Positions 11,701 through 22,486 of a DNA stretch of 64,000 nt are shown here, one piece after another. The notes below the pieces were generated by a model that worked only from the letters and a program-made list of their open reading frames with translations, searched no databases and was not told the origin of the DNA. Source of the stretch: Leucosporidium creatinivorum (Eukaryota > Basidiomycota > Microbotryomycetes > Leucosporidiales > Leucosporidiaceae). The stretch covers positions 153,367-217,366 of the forward strand of contig BCKL01000038.1 of the NCBI GenBank assembly GCA_001600635.1, written 5' to 3'. A program made the translations under genes and the position numbers. Position 1 is the stretch's first letter; every line of letters starts with the position of its first letter.

Positions 11701-12099
11701 ACTACGACAAGGAGGAAGGAGCGCTCGACCTCGCGCTCTTCAGCCGCTGTCAAGCATCTTGGCATTTCGGAGCGGACGAGATCGAGTGAGAGGCATGAGT
11801 TGGAGAAGGAGGAGAGGAAGATGCGGTGGGATCGCTCGAGGTCGGCCGTGCGCGATCGTGAGGGGAGTGCGAGTGGGGTGAGGAGTGGTAGTAGGAGTTC
11901 GACGAGAGGGGGGAGGGCCAGAGCGGGCAGTAGGGCTGAGAGCGAGGAGGGGAGTAGGGGGAGGAGTAGGGAGCGCGCTCACGGTGCGGTCGGAGAGGGT
12001 GGGAGGCAGGAGAGCAGAGAGGGAAGGAGGGACGTCTTTGATTTGAGGGAGGTTAGTAGGGAGGCCGAGAGGCTGGGCAGGGTCGAGGAGCCGTATTGA
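8762..12099 (+). CDS. Serine/threonine protein kinase with large inserts and low-complexity tails
   Basis: All kinase landmarks are present: glycine loop ELGRGGFGVV (near 9871), beta-3 Lys in KVACKVV, HIVQLIS, hinge YIFMPLCEGGNLLDFL, catalytic loop THRDVKLDNIL (near 10780), DFGLAES (near 10855), STPEQM (near 11205) and DIWAAGCVLYALVQG. These make it a likely active, CAMK/CAMKL-like kinase. Three inserts are unusual: about 130 residues between beta-3 and helix C (REIHLWRQL near 10375), about 60 residues after the hinge, and about 115 residues in the activation segment. The N-terminal 290 or so residues are Ser/Thr/Pro-rich; the C-terminal 200 are Arg/Ser-rich. The exon ending TKQ (9299) joins to DSTSSTSTV (9400) by a clean intron. 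Upstream, intron 8764-8857 would bring A-T at 8762-8763 next to G at 8858, giving a split ATG and MSLAWTNPRIPLQQQQ. If that is wrong, the start is a later Met such as the one near 9525. Confidence 0.85.
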
Positions 12100-12987
12100 G
12101 CGAGTGAGGGATGGTTTCTGTTTGCTGTGATCCTGATGGTCAGTAGTTCCGTTTCTTTCCCCCCTTGTTATTACTGTGCTATGGAGCTGTGAGATGTCGT
12201 GTACCATTCGTCGCATGAAGCGGAGAGCGAGAAGGAGAGTGGAGCAAGTTCGGCGTAGAAGAGGACGTCCCGACAGCCACCTGTGGTGCTTCGGGACCCG
12301 TTAGATACACTTCGGGGAGTGTCGCGAGTGCTGTAGGCTCGTCTGCGCTATCCAGAGTCCTGCTCGACTTGGATACGAGCTGCCAGCCTCATCGCTTCGG
12401 AACCGACCGCCGAGATGGAGCTTGACGGCGTAAGCTGCACCCGAGGGCGACAACAAATCATCTGTAACGTCTTCGAGCAAGTCTTGGATCGACTCTCGCT
12501 CAAAACGGACGCTCTGCGACGCTGGGAAACCATCCCGAAGCTTCGCTCGGCCGCTCTCGTTCAGGTCACGACTGAGCGCCGAGCACAGCTCCCCAGGCTT
12601 CAATAGAGCAGGAGGCGAGTCTTTGATGCACTATGAAGACCTGACTGCTGCTAGAGCAGGATCCGAAAGCTTGTAGCTATTCCCCCGCCGAGGTTGCTGG
12701 CTGATGTGGAGCTCGGACCGCGTCGAAGCTCTGAGAGCAGTGAGCATGTCACTGAGCAGCCAGTGCAGGTCGTCTAGTACAAATCTGAGAGTTATTGTAG
12801 CGTTATAAGAAGCTAGCGGTGCGAAGTGGACGGAAGGGGATCTTGCTCAGGAGTCCTCCGCTGCTTGTGCTTTGACCGCCGCCTCGCTTTTCTGCTTGTT
12901 GCTTTTCCATGCTTCTCGCTCTCGACAGCACATCCTGAGCCCACTACACCTCACTCGTCATCTGCATCATCGCCGCTCGTCGCTTCC
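12100..12987. other. Intergenic region, no gene seen
   Basis: These 888 nt separate two plus-strand genes. They should contain the kinase terminator and the promoter of the helicase-like gene. Only short, overlapping frames without recognisable domains occur, and no tRNA-like box was found. Confidence 0.55.
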
Positions 12988-15900
12988 ATGGCACATCTCC
13001 TCACTCGTGGGGCCGCGCTGTATCTCGCTCAAAGAACCGCGCCGCTCCCTCGTTGCGAGGACGAGGACCAGCACTTCGTACTACAGGTCATCAGCGACAA
13101 GTCTGCTGCCGTCACAGGCTCGACTAAGTGAGTACAGAGCAACACGGCGTGTCTCGATATCCGGCAGCGCTAACCCCCGCCGCGCCTGCCAGCGCTGCAG
13201 CTTACGTACCGCTTTCACACAGAATTACGCTTTCGGACGGCGAGACCTGCGTAGAAGGTGTCGTCACGAAGCCATCCCTACTCGCTCGTAGGGAAAAGGA
13301 CGGCACGTCTCGTCCCCTCCGCCAGTTCGACATGGTGTATCTCACCGTCTGGGCAAGAGACGGGAGGTAAGCAATCCTTACGCCGGAAGCGGGCGCACAT
13401 CACTGACGATAATCCTCCTGCAGCACCCTCACCTTCCTCAACTTCACCTTCCGCTCGCCAAGCTCCCACAAGCTCGACCGAGTCCTCTTCGGCCGTCCCG
13501 TTCACTCTCTCCCTTCACCTCAAGCTCGCTGGTCTACCGTCGGCGCATTTGGGGGAAAGACGCACCAAGGATTCGTCGAGTGAGCCCTGGTCGCTTAGCC
13601 CTTCCCAGCCGCAAGCTCACCTTCTCGTTGCCTCGCAGCTTCCGAGAGTTCGCACCGAAGGAGTCTGCTGGCTTCAGCGGTCGTTTGGTGGCCACTCGAC
13701 TATGTCGGTCGATTCAAGTGTTCTCCCCTCCAGCTACCTGCAGCTGACTCGTGCTAAACACGCAGACATCCGTCTCGGCGTCTCCCACCCCTCATTCAAC
13801 TACGCATCGCTCATCGTCCCTGTTCTGCTGGAGCTCGGACCTCTCGCCGCCTGCTACTTCCTTACGCGTAAGCTTCCTCACACCTCTCCTTCGCTCGAAC
13901 CACAGCTGACCCTGCTCACCGTCGCCAGTGCCCGAGTCCACCGTTTTCGGCTTCGCCGAATGGCTCGCTAAGGCAACCTACGCCGACGCTGCGGCGAGCG
14001 CCTTCGCAGGCATCCTCGTCGAGGGATGCGGGAAGTACGTCAGAGGAGCCCTCGATCTTCGAGGCGTAGGGGACCTCGGCCTTGATGGCGCGCTCCGAAA
14101 CCTCACCAAGCTGGATGAAGTCATTGCGGATCTTGACGACCTCGTGAGACGCTTCGAGCGGTTCGAGGCGAGCTCTCAGAAGGTCTCGAACGGCCGTGGA
14201 CTGTCGCAGAAGGAGCGGAAGCGAGCTGGCCTCGGCGGCAAGCTCACTCGGCCGGCCCTTGACTGGCAGAAGACGGAGCGCTTCGAGGAGGTGTGCAAGC
14301 TCCCCGAGCCGACTACGCTGCTGGCAGCATCAGGCGCGCTCAAGCATTGTCGCGAGGAGCAGTGGAAGTGATCGGAGTGAGTTCATTGCGCATCTTCGTG
14401 CTCGGCGCGCGCTGACCCTGTTGCCTCCTTTCAGACGCTCGTCACCTGCCTACCCCGTGCTCAAGGCCGATTTGAGTCTCGGGCTGCTGTACGACGCCCA
14501 TCTGGATCGCGTCGGCTCTAGCCGAACTGCTCCCATTCCGATTCCGGCCACCACCAACCGCACTCTCACCGTCGGCCTGCCTCCCACCTCGTCCGACTCG
14601 GCTCTCGCGCATGCTCCCACCCCCGATCCTCCTCGCGCTCCTCTCCCCTCGACCAAAACGGCCAAGCCTCGTCGTAAAGCTACGCCAGCAGCTCCCGCTC
14701 CGCCCCCTCCCGTCGCCACCGAAGCTCCCGCCAAGACCGTCAGCGCTCCTACGACCATCCTCCCACTTCGTGCGGCCTCTTACTTCGATGGAGTCGCCTC
14801 CGAAGGTGGGGAGTGGACCCTTCTCATCGCTGGTCGAGCTCTGAAGGATTGGCGAGCGCTCAAGGATCCTGTTCGCATCGGCGCGGTCGAGAAGATCCTC
14901 ATTGCTCTTTCTCGTGCGTCGATTCTTGGTCAGTCAGAAAGACCAACGTGCTGATACTCTCGCTCTATAGGCGGCGACTTCGGGGGCGACAACCAGAAGC
15001 AGCTCGTCGGCAACCACGGCGATGTGAGCTGCCTCCTTGATTCGCTCGGCGCATCACTGACCTCGAGATGCCCGCTCGCAGGTTCCCATCTACGAGGCAA
15101 AAGTCCTCGGAGATCTTCGACTCGTGTACCAGGTGTGTCGGCTCTACTTTCTCAAGTACGGCGAACCGGCGCTGACGGTCGCTTCGCTCAGGTCGACCTT
15201 CTGCCACACGGAACCGAGCAAGTCACGCAAATTCTTCGCATCTGGGGCATCGAGCGGCTTCTACTCTCGACAACCGAGTTTGGAGCGCCATTTCCAACTA
15301 TTCGAGGAAAAGTGAGTATCGTCGTCGGTACGCCTTCTCGGTGCTGCTCGAAGCGCAGCGACCTCATCGCTCACGTTCGCTCAACGACTCGCAGATGCAA
15401 CTACCGTCGCAAAGCGCTACAGCGAGGCGCCAAAGCTCAGACAACAACGCTGCCGCAGTCTTTCCCCTTCGAAGACGAGCCAGACGTCGGTCCGCTCGAG
15501 TCGACCGGGTTCACGGAAGCCGAGATGCTCAAGGTGAATTGACCCTGAAGGAACAGAAAATAAAGCTGATTCTCTTAATCTCTCCTACAGCTACACGACC
15601 TCATCGCCCTCTCCAAAGTCGTTCCCTTCTCGCAGGAGGTCACCCGCTCGATTCTCGCGCAGGACGACGATGCTCGGCACGTCTTCAACATGTCGCCACG
15701 AGAACGCGAGGTCGTCGACCATCCCTCCTCCAGCTTCATCATCGGTCGCTCGGGAACCGGCAAGACGACCTGCATCCTCTTCAAGATGATCGGTCTGGAG
15801 CAGGCGGCCAAGCTCGCCCCAGGACTCGCTACTCGCGGCAAGCTCCGTCAAGTCTTCCTTACGCAGTCGCCTGTCCTCGCCAGCAAGGTCAAGCTCTACT

Positions 15901-18900
15901 ACCAGTCCATCGTCGCTACCCTCGCCTCGTCCAAGCTCAGCGAGGAGGAAGCTAAGGCGCTCGCTCAGCAACGAGCTCAAGCCGTCGAGCGGGAGGATCT
16001 CGACGACCTCGAGGATGAGTCGTCCGCCCTGAAAGGCCTCCCATCTCGCTTCTCGGACCTCAAGGACGAGCACTTCCCCCTCTTCCTCTCCTTCGACACG
16101 CTTCTTACCCTCCTCGAGTCCGAGTACTCGATCGACTGGGGAACTCGGCGCACGAGCGATGGACAGAAGGCGGCTTTCAAGCGCTACAAGCTCGAGGATT
16201 CGGATGCGATCGAGCACGCTGGAGTAGACTTGGACGCCGACGGCGATATTCTCGACTCGCTCGAGACGTCAGCTACTTCGTCTCGTCTCTGGGAGCGCTT
16301 CGTCGACGCCGAAACGTTCGCCGATTGGTTCGCTTCTTTCGACCAACGTTTGACAAAGGTGAGTCGAAGATGTGATGCTATAACTCGCGCTATGCTGACT
16401 CCTTTGTCTATAGGGAGTCGACCCCGCTCTCTGCTTCAGCGAGATCCTCGGCATCATTCGCGGTTCGGAGCTCGCCGTCGAGACGCCCAAGGGCTATCTT
16501 TCGCGCGAGCAGTACCTCGACCTCTCGGAACGACACTCGACCTACGTGTCCCTTCGTCCCGCCATCTACGACATCTTCCTCGCCTACCTCAAGCGGAAGC
16601 AAAACGACCTCGACCGAGCCGACCGCACCCACACCCTCATCCAAGCCTTTCGCAAAGCTCCTCTCCCACTAGCGGCTCAACTCGACTACCTCTACATCGA
16701 TGAGGCTCAAGACCTGCTCTTAGCCGACTGCAGCATGATCCGCTACCTCTCATCGAACCCGAATGGTTGGCTCTTTGCTGGTGAGTGGCTTGCTTGTGGA
16801 CGTGACTACAGCACGCTGACTCTAGACACTCGCAACAGGCGACACGGCTCAAACCATCGCGAGTGGCTCCTCGTTTCGCTTCAACGACCTCAAGGCCGCC
16901 GTCTATCGTCAGGAGGAGCGTCAAGCCCAGCTCGCCGACCGCAAGCCCGTTGAGTCCAAGCTCTTCTCGCTGTCGCTCAACTACCGTTCTCACGCTGTGA
17001 GTCAATACCATTTGGCTCGGAAAGCGCTCTTACTGACCCTGTCTCTCTGCAGGGGATCACTCGCGTCGGCAGCTCGCTCGTCGACGCCCTCCTTCGCCTC
17101 TTCCCTGAGTCGATCGACCGTCTTCCAGCAGAGAGGGGTCTCGTGGAGGGTCCAAGTGAGCTCTACATGGCTCTCCTCTGATACAGGATGAAAGCTCACC
17201 ATCCTTGCGCACCCTCAGAGCCGATCTGGCTGCTCAGCAGTGAGGATCCCGATGCGGGCGACGATCTCACCTCGAACTTCCTGTTTGGCGAGGCAGGGTC
17301 GGCTGTCGAGTTTGGTGCAGAGCAGGTGAGTCTATACTGCACCATTACGATGATCTCGAGGCTGCCGCTAATGCTCCCCGCTTTCCGTCAGGTCATTCTC
17401 GTTCGCAACGAAGCAGCACGAGAGAGCTTGCGCAAGAAGACGGGAGACGTCGGGCTCATCATGTACGTCGACTCACATCCAAGCATGAGGTCGCCGCCCC
17501 AATTCAGCCGCTGACGAGTCTGCTGTCTCTCACTTGCCGCAGGACCATCGCCGAGTCGAAAGGTCTCGAGTTCAGCGAGATCTTGCTCTGGGACTACTTC
17601 GCCGATAGCACTTCGAGGTTAGTCGGCCTTCTCGTGCGACGCGAGCGCAGGCCCTCGCTTACTCCAGCTCTCGACCAACAGCGCTGCCGATTGGCGAGTC
17701 GTCTTGAACCTCTGGAAGAGTGGCAAGGGAGTTCCCACTTTTGACGCCGTTCGCCACGCCTCCATCGGACAAGAGCTTCGTTGCCTCTGTGCGTCGCCTG
17801 ATGTTCTTTTTCCCGCCGCTCGCACTGACGCTCGCCTCGCCCAGACGTTCCCGCCGCTCGCACTGACGCTCGCCTCGCCCAGACGTTGCCGTCACTCGCG
17901 CTCGGAACGTTCTCTGTATCGTTGACCGAGATCGCACTGGAGACGCCATGAGGAGTTACTTCGAACATCTGGAGCTCATTAGGACGATACGCTCCGGAGA
18001 CCCGCTTCCCAACCTCGCGGCCGCCTCTTCGTCGGCATCATGGCTCAAGCAAGGCCGAGCTATGTACGGCCGCCGACTCTACCGCCAAGCAGCTCAGTGC
18101 TTCCGCAAGGCCGGCGCCAAGCTGGAGGAGGCCATTGCCAACGCCTACGAAGAGCGGAGGAAGACTAAGGCCGCTTACCGTCTCGCTGGTCGCTCCACTA
18201 CCGCCGTCGTCGCCTCCTTCGCCCGAGTCGCCACCCTCTTCCGCGCGTGTGCTCAGCTCGCCGGCGACTCATCCTCACAGCGCGTCAAGCTCTACATTGT
18301 CTCCGCCGAGCTGGCTCTCTCCGCCGACCGTCTTGCAGACGCTGCCAGCGATTACGAGCAAGCCGGCGAGTTTGACCGCTCGGCGTTGCTCTTCCTCCGC
18401 GCCCGCAAGATTGAGGAGGCGGTTCGAGTCGTCAAGGCTCACGTCAACATGGTGGAAGACTCTACTCGAGCTAAGGTCTTCTACCCTGCTCGCCTGTCGT
18501 ATCTCAAGCGCGGCAAGATCGAGTCGGCCAAGTCCCTCTTCACTACCGACGAGGAGCTGCTAGCCTTGTGAGTCGTCCTCCGCTCGGTTCTTCTTGTACC
18601 GCGACACTTACGCTTTCGATCTCGTACCACAGCGCCGAGGATTACGGCTTCGACGACGTGCAGCGCGAGCTTCTCGTCACTCTCGGTCGGTTCGAGCAAG
18701 CGGCTCGGCTTGGTATGGACGACGGTCAGCTTCGGATCGCCGCCACACTCTACGCGAAAGTGGGAAACCACGACTCGAGTGTCATGGCCGCCCGCTGCCT
18801 CTCGGAGCTGCTTTCGCAGCGTGAGTCGCTCTCGAGTCGTTTCATCCCCGACCCCCGCTGACCCTGCTTCGGCCTCACCAGAGCTCCCGTTTGGAGCCTC

Positions 18901-21900
18901 GGACGACTGGACAGACGAGAAGCGCTTCAAGCAAGCATCCGAGATGCTTAAGGAGACGTCATCGGTGCTCGAAGCCATCAAGGAGCCGTTCGATAGCGAG
19001 CAGGAGCTTCGCAAGGAGGTCAGTCTCGAGAGACCGTTCATGCTATCGATTACTGACCCTTTCCCTTTCTGCTAGATCTCTATGTACCAGCTCGTCACCT
19101 CCAAGGACCTCGTGTCGCTGCGAACGCTCGGCTTCGAATGGAAGGAAGAGGACAACCTCGCCCACGCCCTTAACTCGCTCGACGCCGCCCTCTCCGAATT
19201 TCCCGACTTCCGCTACACCTCTCTCGACCACATCAGCGCCTACATCAGCGACGTCGAGACGTACAGCTCTCTCGTTCGACGCCTTCTCAAGCAGGGAGGC
19301 AAGCTCGACATCGCCGANGCGCCAACNCAACGCCTGCTGGGCCTGCGTCAAGCCGACAGCGGCGAGAAGCTCGAGCTCTCCNNCATCAAGGTTCTCCCTA
19401 CGTCGCCTCTCTTCCTNCTCCTCCCCAAGCCTGGACAAGGCGAGGAGAAGGAGGCGGCACGTCTCGTGCCGGTCGCCGTTCTTCGCCCTCTCGCCTCTCG
19501 CTTCCTGGCCAAACGCTTAGACGACTTCCTCTTCCTCACCTCCAACTCGCTCAGCAAGGCTCGAGACCTTCGGCCGCCATGCTTCGCCTTCGCAACGGCT
19601 TCCTGCACCCATCCACAATGTGACCGACTGCACGTCTCGCCGGGCAATCTCACCGAGGCTCGATTCCAATCGCGACTAGACGTCCTTTCGGCTGTCCTTC
19701 GGATGACTGCAGCCTTCGACTTTGTCACTAGCATCCTCGGCGAAGGAGCGGATGGGGCGGCTCGGCGGGCTGAGCAAAAGTGAGTCGCTCAAGCCCGCTT
19801 TCCTCGCAAGATCATCTGCTAACAAACATTTTNGAGAACAGTAAATGGCTCGACATCCTCTCCCTCTCTCTTCATCCTCCTCACGCCTTCTCGGGAGCGT
19901 CGGGCGAGGCGCTCGACCGCAAGAGGGAGGGCGACTGGCTCCTCACCACCGCACGCATNGCCCGCCGCGCCGAGGACGCTCTCCTTCGTATCCCATCAAC
20001 CATCGGCTCCGCCATCCTCCCCAAGTGGACTCGCTTGGCCATGNTGGCCTCCGACATCTCTCCCGCCTCCTTCTCAGCGCTCGGCAGCCGCATCCCTCTC
20101 GTTACGAGCAAGAATCGCGACTTGCAGTACCACCACGGTCGGTCACAGCGTCCGGTCACTCAAGGTCTCGTGTTATGGCTGCAGCTTAAAGCCGACGCTC
20201 CCATCGTTTGGCAACCGCTGCAGGGGATTCTGAACGTCGTCGAGTCCGTCTCCGCCTCCCCACGGGTGTAGCTCCGAGCTGACAAGGTTCTTACTCTTGC
20301 AGACACATCTCTAACTATCACCTTCCATTCGACGCCACCGCTCTCGTCGAACTGCTCGAGGATCTCGGCGCTCTCGCAATCCTTTCGGCGGCGACCAAAT
20401 CAGGCTCGTTGGACGATCCTTGGTGTTGGAACGAGCTGCTCTTACCGCGATCCGTCATGCGTCGACTCATTCGCTTCGTATCGAGCCGTGATGTTGTCGA
20501 CTTTCCGTGCGTTCCGCTCTCCTGCTTCGTGGCTCGGCGCCGAGACGAGCGAAAGCTGATCTTCTTTTCCAGTCAACGCCTCGTCAACGACTTAGTCAAG
20601 GTCATCATCCGCGTCCTCTGGTCTTTGCTCGAGGACAGCTCGTGTCTGCAAGTAGGAGGTCCCGTCAGCGCCAGCAGCTCCGAAGCTAGTAACGTCGCCC
20701 TCGCAAGTCGTCTGTGAGTAGCGCGCTGTTTCCACTACAAGCTTGGAGCTGACCAGTTCCTCCTTGTAGACTTCGTCTTCTCGGTTTGCTCGGACAACGA
20801 GATCATGGAGGCAAGCTCAAGCGTAACATTCTCAGTCGTTTGAGGGAGGTCAGCGGGCTCGCCGCTCGGGCTTCGCCAGTTCTCGCAGAGTGCGCCTATC
20901 TCTTCTTGGTATTCTCGCCGAGGTAGCCTACTGACCTTGTACTCGCCTGCAGATTCGCCGAGGCCATCACCTATAGCGAGCTCGAGACGGCGGCGCTCAA
21001 CTTCGGCAGCGCGTTCGTTCTCGACGGCATGGTCCAACTGGACTTGGCGCCGGCTGCAGATCTCTCTGGAGTTGTTGGTGTTCGTGTTGTGTGGGTCGCT
21101 ACACCGAGCTCTACGGCAGCTCAGCAAACTGACCTCGCCACCCCTTCTTCTCCCTTCTCCCCTCCCCTCCTTCGCACTCCCTTGCTCTGGCAGTCGGGCC
21201 ACATCTCTCACCGGGATCCAAAGTCAACTATTCCCCACCGCACGCTCGGCCAAGGCCAAACCTTTCGTCCCCGCGTCAGCACGACAAGCCCTACAGGATG
21301 CTTCGGCGCGCGACGGCGGCGACGGCGAGTCGACCGTTTCGGAGGTAGAGCAGCAAGCTCTCGACGCCGCTACTGCGGCTCGAGAAGTAGAGCAGCTAGC
21401 ATTAGAGACGAAGAGCGCCATAGTATGCCAGAGACGAGTTCGGCTTCGTCTGAGGCGTGAGGAGGAGCGGCGGCAGCATGCTGCGACGGTGAGTCCGGGT
21501 CCAGTCGAGCTCGACGAGCGCGTCTAACTCTACAGCTCTCTCCCGACAGCCATTCACCATCTCCTGGCTTACCTTCGCCGCCGCCGGAAAGCATCACCGA
21601 GCTTTCACTCTCGGCCCCGTCATCGAGATCGCCTTCACCCTCGACATGCAGCTGAAGCAGCTCATCAGGTCTCGCAGTGGTAAGTGAAAATCTCTTCTTC
21701 GTTCACCGATACCAATGCTGACGCTTCGACGTTGTCCAGCTCTCAAGAAGGCGTGGAAGACTGCTCAGGAGGACGTTCTCGAGCTCGCTGGAGACCTCAT
21801 GACCTCGGGAAGGTGAGCAGGTGTGCTCACCTACTTCTCATGCTGTACTATCGCTGACCAGCCGCTGTTTGGTTCTACAGCAAGCTCCAACACGCCCTCG

Positions 21901-22244
21901 CCGCCGTCCTCGACAATCTCAAAGCCTCCAACCCCCTCATCATCGCCTCGTCTCCCGCGAAACTTCGCGCTCGCTTGGAGCAGGCTCCTTCCCTCTTTCG
22001 AGAAGCGGAGACGTGGTTCGCCGAGCTCGAGGGCCTCGCCCTCAAGTCCGTCCCCAACAATCAGCATGGTCAAGAGCTCGCCGAGCGGATGAAGATCGGT
22101 GTCAAGGGAGCTCTGACGACGCCCAAGGAGCGCACTCGCCCTACTGAGGAGAAGGAGAAGCCGACGCTGGGAGGGGTCGACGCTGACGAGGACGACGAGG
22201 AGGCGGAGGAGAGGGCCGAGGGGCTGGGGCGTATGAGGGCTTAG
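12988..22244 (+). CDS. Giant TRANK1-like SF1 helicase-like protein, with RPA70N-like N-terminal domain
   Basis: A many-exon gene for a protein of well over 2,000 residues. The core is a UvrD/Rep-type SF1 ATPase: GRSGTGKTT (Walker A, 15744-15770), FLTQSPVLASKVKLYY (Ia), LDYLYIDEAQD (Walker B, near 16690), WLFAGDTAQTIASG (III), LSLNYRSHAG (IV), TIAESKGLEFSEILLWDYFA (V) and LYVAVTRARNVL (VI). Ahead of it is IYEAKVLGDLRLVYQVDLLP, a block typical of TRANK1/TPR-ankyrin relatives. After it come helical TPR-like repeats (QAAQCFRKAGAKLEEAIA) and a CCCH-type finger at 19580-19633. The 5' exons (12988-13372) encode an RPA70N-like OB fold: LTRGAALYLAQ, FVLQVISDKSAA, HRITLSDGETCVEGVV. They join by intron to the rest, but the junction near 13700-13776 is ambiguous. 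A separate gene may start at the ATG at 13701, leaving the RPA70N part as its own gene. Eight n bases lie at 19318-20044. The role is unknown; nucleic-acid or RNP remodelling is likely. Confidence 0.8.
17810..17885 (+). repeat. 38-bp tandem duplication containing branch site and 3' splice site
   Basis: Two direct copies (17810-17847 and 17848-17885) lie at the end of the intron before helicase motif VI. Each copy contains CACTGACG and a CCCAG acceptor (AG at 17843-17844 and 17881-17882). Only the second acceptor gives the frame reading LYVAVTRARNVL. The first shifts the frame, because 38 is not a multiple of three. Confidence 0.9.
19580..19633 (+). other. CCCH-type zinc-finger-like segment in the helicase-like protein
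   Basis: The translation PPCFAFATASCTHPQCDRLH has spacing C-x7-C-x4-C-x3-H, which fits the CCCH RNA-binding finger pattern. It lies in the C-terminal half, downstream of the ATPase and the helical repeats. Confidence 0.6.
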
Positions 22245-22486
22245 TTTGGATGAAGAGGATGGACGAGAGGGAGCCGAGCTAGTGCCGTGTGTTGCTGTAC
22301 ATCTGTGCATTATCGTTCTTATCCCACTCGCTCGACGGGTCGAGCTTCGCGAGCCGATTAGTGATCTCGGCGTTTAACGACTCTCGTTTCGTCTCCGATT
22401 TGCGAGCCTGGTGCTCGAGTGGCTATGAAAAATAAGCGGTGCGGATTAAGAATAGTACAACATAAATTCTAGGGTGATACAGAACC
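22245..22486. other. Convergent intergenic region
   Basis: 242 nt between the ends of two converging genes (helicase-like on plus, ABC exporter on minus). It should contain both polyadenylation regions. An AT-richer stretch at 22425-22475 would suit this. No gene is seen. Confidence 0.5.

Noticed and set aside
12988-13760. A canonical RPA1 (replication factor A large subunit) gene
   Set aside because: Only the RPA70N-like fold is present; the DNA-binding OB folds and the C-terminal zinc ribbon do not follow.
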